Part shown: piece after piece, positions 7,939 through 9,083 of the stretch
How positions within the stretch are numbered: position 1 is the first letter of the stretch
How the letters are laid out: each line of letters opens with the position of its first letter
NCBI GenBank assembly: GCA_934201655.1
Contig: CAKPXD010000053.1
Location: forward strand, 1 to 9,083
Length of the DNA stretch: 9,083 nucleotides
DNA from: an uncultured Streptococcus sp.
Lineage (GTDB): Bacteria > Bacillota > Bacilli > Lactobacillales > Streptococcaceae
Reading direction: 5' to 3'
Notes under the pieces: model-generated
Databases searched by the model: none
The model's input: only the letters and a program-made list of their open reading frames with translations
Told to the model about the DNA's origin: nothing
Translations under genes and position numbers: made by a program

Positions 7939-7947
7939 ATTGTATCA
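7939..7947 (-). promoter_or_regulatory. Extended -10 promoter of ansA, mirror image of the plus-strand element
   Basis: On the minus strand this reads TGATACAAT: a TGn extension and a TACAAT -10 matching consensus at 5 of 6 positions. No convincing -35 lies at 17 bases (TATCTC). The predicted start near 7932 gives ansA a leader of about 27 bases. The element is separated from the plus-strand -10 by a single C (7938). Confidence 0.62.
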
Positions 7948-7969
7948 TAAAAGAAAGGAATGAGATAGA

Positions 7970-9083
7970 ATGGAAGTCAAAGCTGTATTTTTTGATATTG
8001 ATGGAACGCTTGTAAATGACAGTAAGAGTGTTTTGAAGTCCACTAAGGAAGCTATCAAGATTGTGAAAGAACAAGGAGTACTTGTTGGGGTAGCAACAGG
8101 GCGAGGACCTTTTTTTGTTAAGGATTTGATGGATGATTTGGATCTGGATTTTGCAGTGACCTACAATGGCCAATATATCTTTAACAAAGATCGAGTTCTT
8201 TTTGCTAGCCCTATTGATAAGAGAAGCCTCAGACAAATCATCTCTTATGCCAAGAAAAATCGAAAAGAGATTGCCATGGGAACGCGACAAGACGTTGTCG
8301 GTTCTCGGATTATGTCCTTTGGACTCAGCCCTCTTTCACAGCTAGTTAGTCGATTTGTACCTAAATTTTTGACTCGTACTGTTAGTCATTCCTTTAATCG
8401 TATGGTCAGTAAGGCCCTTCCTCAGAAGGAAGATGATTTGTTGGACTTAATCAACCAACCGATCTATCAGGTGCTTATGTTGATGACGCCTGAGGAGACA
8501 AACCATGCTGCTGAAGCATTAAATCATTTGAAATTTACCAGAAGTAATCCATTCGCGGCCGATATTATCAATCAAGGAAATTCTAAGTTAGAGGGTATCC
8601 GTCGTGTCGGGAAAGAGTATGGTTTTGATCTCAACCAAGTCATGGCTTTTGGAGACTCGGATAATGACTTGGAAATGTTGGCAGGCGTTGGAATGTCTGT
8701 TGCCATGGGAAATGGTAGCAACAGCGTAAAAGAAGTTGCTAAGCATATTACTGCCAGCAACCAAAACGATGGGATTCATAAGGCTTTGGAATATTTTGGA
8801 GTTTTGTCTTCTGAAAAAGTCTTTGTCAGTCGTGACTATCATTTTAACAAGGTTAAAACCTTCCATCATATGATGGACGAGCGAACTCAAGAAGAACCAA
8901 TAGCTTGGGATTTGCAAGGGGCAACTCATCGCGCCGGTTTTAAGATTGAAGAGTTAGTTGAATTTGTCCGTGCTGCAAGCAATTCTGAAGAGGAATTTCA
9001 ACAAGCTGTACAAGATTTGCACCAGGCACTTGATATATCAGCAGATAAAGTTTCTCAAAAAATACCGGCTGAAAGTACTTTGG
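7970..9083 (+). CDS. Cof-type HAD phosphatase fused to a MazG/PRA-PH-like domain (3' end outside window)
   Basis: The frame is open from ATG 7970 to the right edge, 371 residues without a stop. Residues 1 to about 277 form a Cof/HAD-IIB phosphatase: FFDIDGT (7-13, nucleophile Asp9 and general acid Asp11), VATGR (41-45), a cap domain at about 85-190, the motif III lysine in GNSKLEGI (Lys206), and GDSDNDLEML (228-237, magnesium site). Cof enzymes dephosphorylate sugar phosphates, FMN, PLP and similar small molecules; the substrate here is unknown. From about 284 a second, helical domain begins (VFVSRDYHFNKV) with GATHRAGFKIEELVEFVRAA (317-336), whose EELVE resembles the acidic metal-binding helix of MazG or phosphoribosyl-ATP pyrophosphohydrolase proteins. 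The family is usually longer, so some tens of residues remain outside. AAAGGA (7954-7959) is the likely ribosome-binding site. Transcribed divergently from ansA. Confidence 0.88.
   Translation, partial: MEVKAVFFDIDGTLVNDSKSVLKSTKEAIKIVKEQGVLVGVATGRGPFFVKDLMDDLDLDFAVTYNGQYIFNKDRVLFASPIDKRSLRQIISYAKKNRKEIAMGTRQDVVGSRIMSFGLSPLSQLVSRFVPKFLTRTVSHSFNRMVSKALPQKEDDLLDLINQPIYQVLMLMTPEETNHAAEALNHLKFTRSNPFAADIINQGNSKLEGIRRVGKEYGFDLNQVMAFGDSDNDLEMLAGVGMSVAMGNGSNSVKEVAKHITASNQNDGIHKALEYFGVLSSEKVFVSRDYHFNKVKTFHHMMDERTQEEPIAWDLQGATHRAGFKIEELVEFVRAASNSEEEFQQAVQDLHQALDISADKVSQKIPAESTL

Noticed and set aside
7937..8290. Minus-strand 117-codon frame opposite the HAD gene
   Set aside because: Antisense to the conserved HAD nucleophile region; it would also start within a coding frame and end in the promoter region. 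Apparent openness reflects codon bias of the real gene.
8572..8929. Two overlapping minus-strand frames (62 and 113 codons) opposite the HAD domain
   Set aside because: They lie opposite the plus-strand frame encoding GDSDND and the C-terminal domain; neither shows motifs or ribosome-binding sites.

Overview
This window looks like housekeeping chromosome from a low-GC Gram-positive coccus, almost certainly a Streptococcus of the mitis/viridans group. The evidence is the near-identity (from memory) of the CcpA, Pgk and dihydropteroate synthase sequences to pneumococcal or mitis-group proteins, the four-gene folP-folC-folE-folKB (sulA-sulB-sulC-sulD) folate cluster, and the ccpA/ansA neighbourhood. 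I see no phage, transposon, CRISPR, tRNA or rRNA. No stretch longer than 300 bases lacks a gene.

Layout, left to right. (1) The 3' end of pgk with its terminator (1-290). (2) A promoter at about 327-355 drives a tightly packed plus-strand operon: folP (394-1344), folC (1346-2644), folE (2648-3202), folKB (3242-4072), then a DUF308/HdeD-like membrane protein with a large C-terminal domain (4056-5339), whose start lies inside the end of folKB. A small U-tailed hairpin at 3201-3225 separates folE from folKB. (3) A bidirectional terminator (5346-5373) serves this operon and the converging DUF960 gene (minus strand, 5373-5690). (4) A 204-base divergent intergenic region leads to ccpA (5895-6902). 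It contains a clear extended -10 promoter, a near-consensus cre site on the -35, and several TGAAA- or GTAAA-type dyads. (5) A second bidirectional terminator (6905-6940) separates ccpA from the converging ansA (minus strand, 6942-7904). (6) A very short divergent region holds two mirror-image extended -10 elements, one for ansA and one for a HAD-phosphatase fusion gene that runs off the right edge (7970-9083).

Function. FolE makes dihydroneopterin triphosphate from GTP. The FolB and FolK halves of FolKB make and pyrophosphorylate 6-hydroxymethyl-dihydropterin. FolP joins this to p-aminobenzoate, and FolC adds glutamate to give dihydrofolate and folylpolyglutamate. The chromosome therefore carries nearly the whole dihydrofolate pathway as one transcript. 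CcpA is the global carbon-catabolite regulator and probably regulates itself through the cre site.

Most notable points: (a) the FolP loop after STRPG is two residues longer than the usual form, at the exact place where 3- or 6-bp insertions cause sulfonamide resistance in pneumococcus; (b) the membrane protein translationally coupled to the folate operon has a C-terminal domain with the His...Asn-Cys order of circularly permuted papain-like (NlpC/P60, LRAT, Lnb-type) enzymes; (c) the ansA/HAD promoters are almost perfectly symmetrical and overlapping; (d) the HAD protein carries a MazG/PRA-PH-like C-terminal extension. I found no wholly new multi-gene system. The DUF308 fusion protein is the best candidate for undescribed biochemistry.
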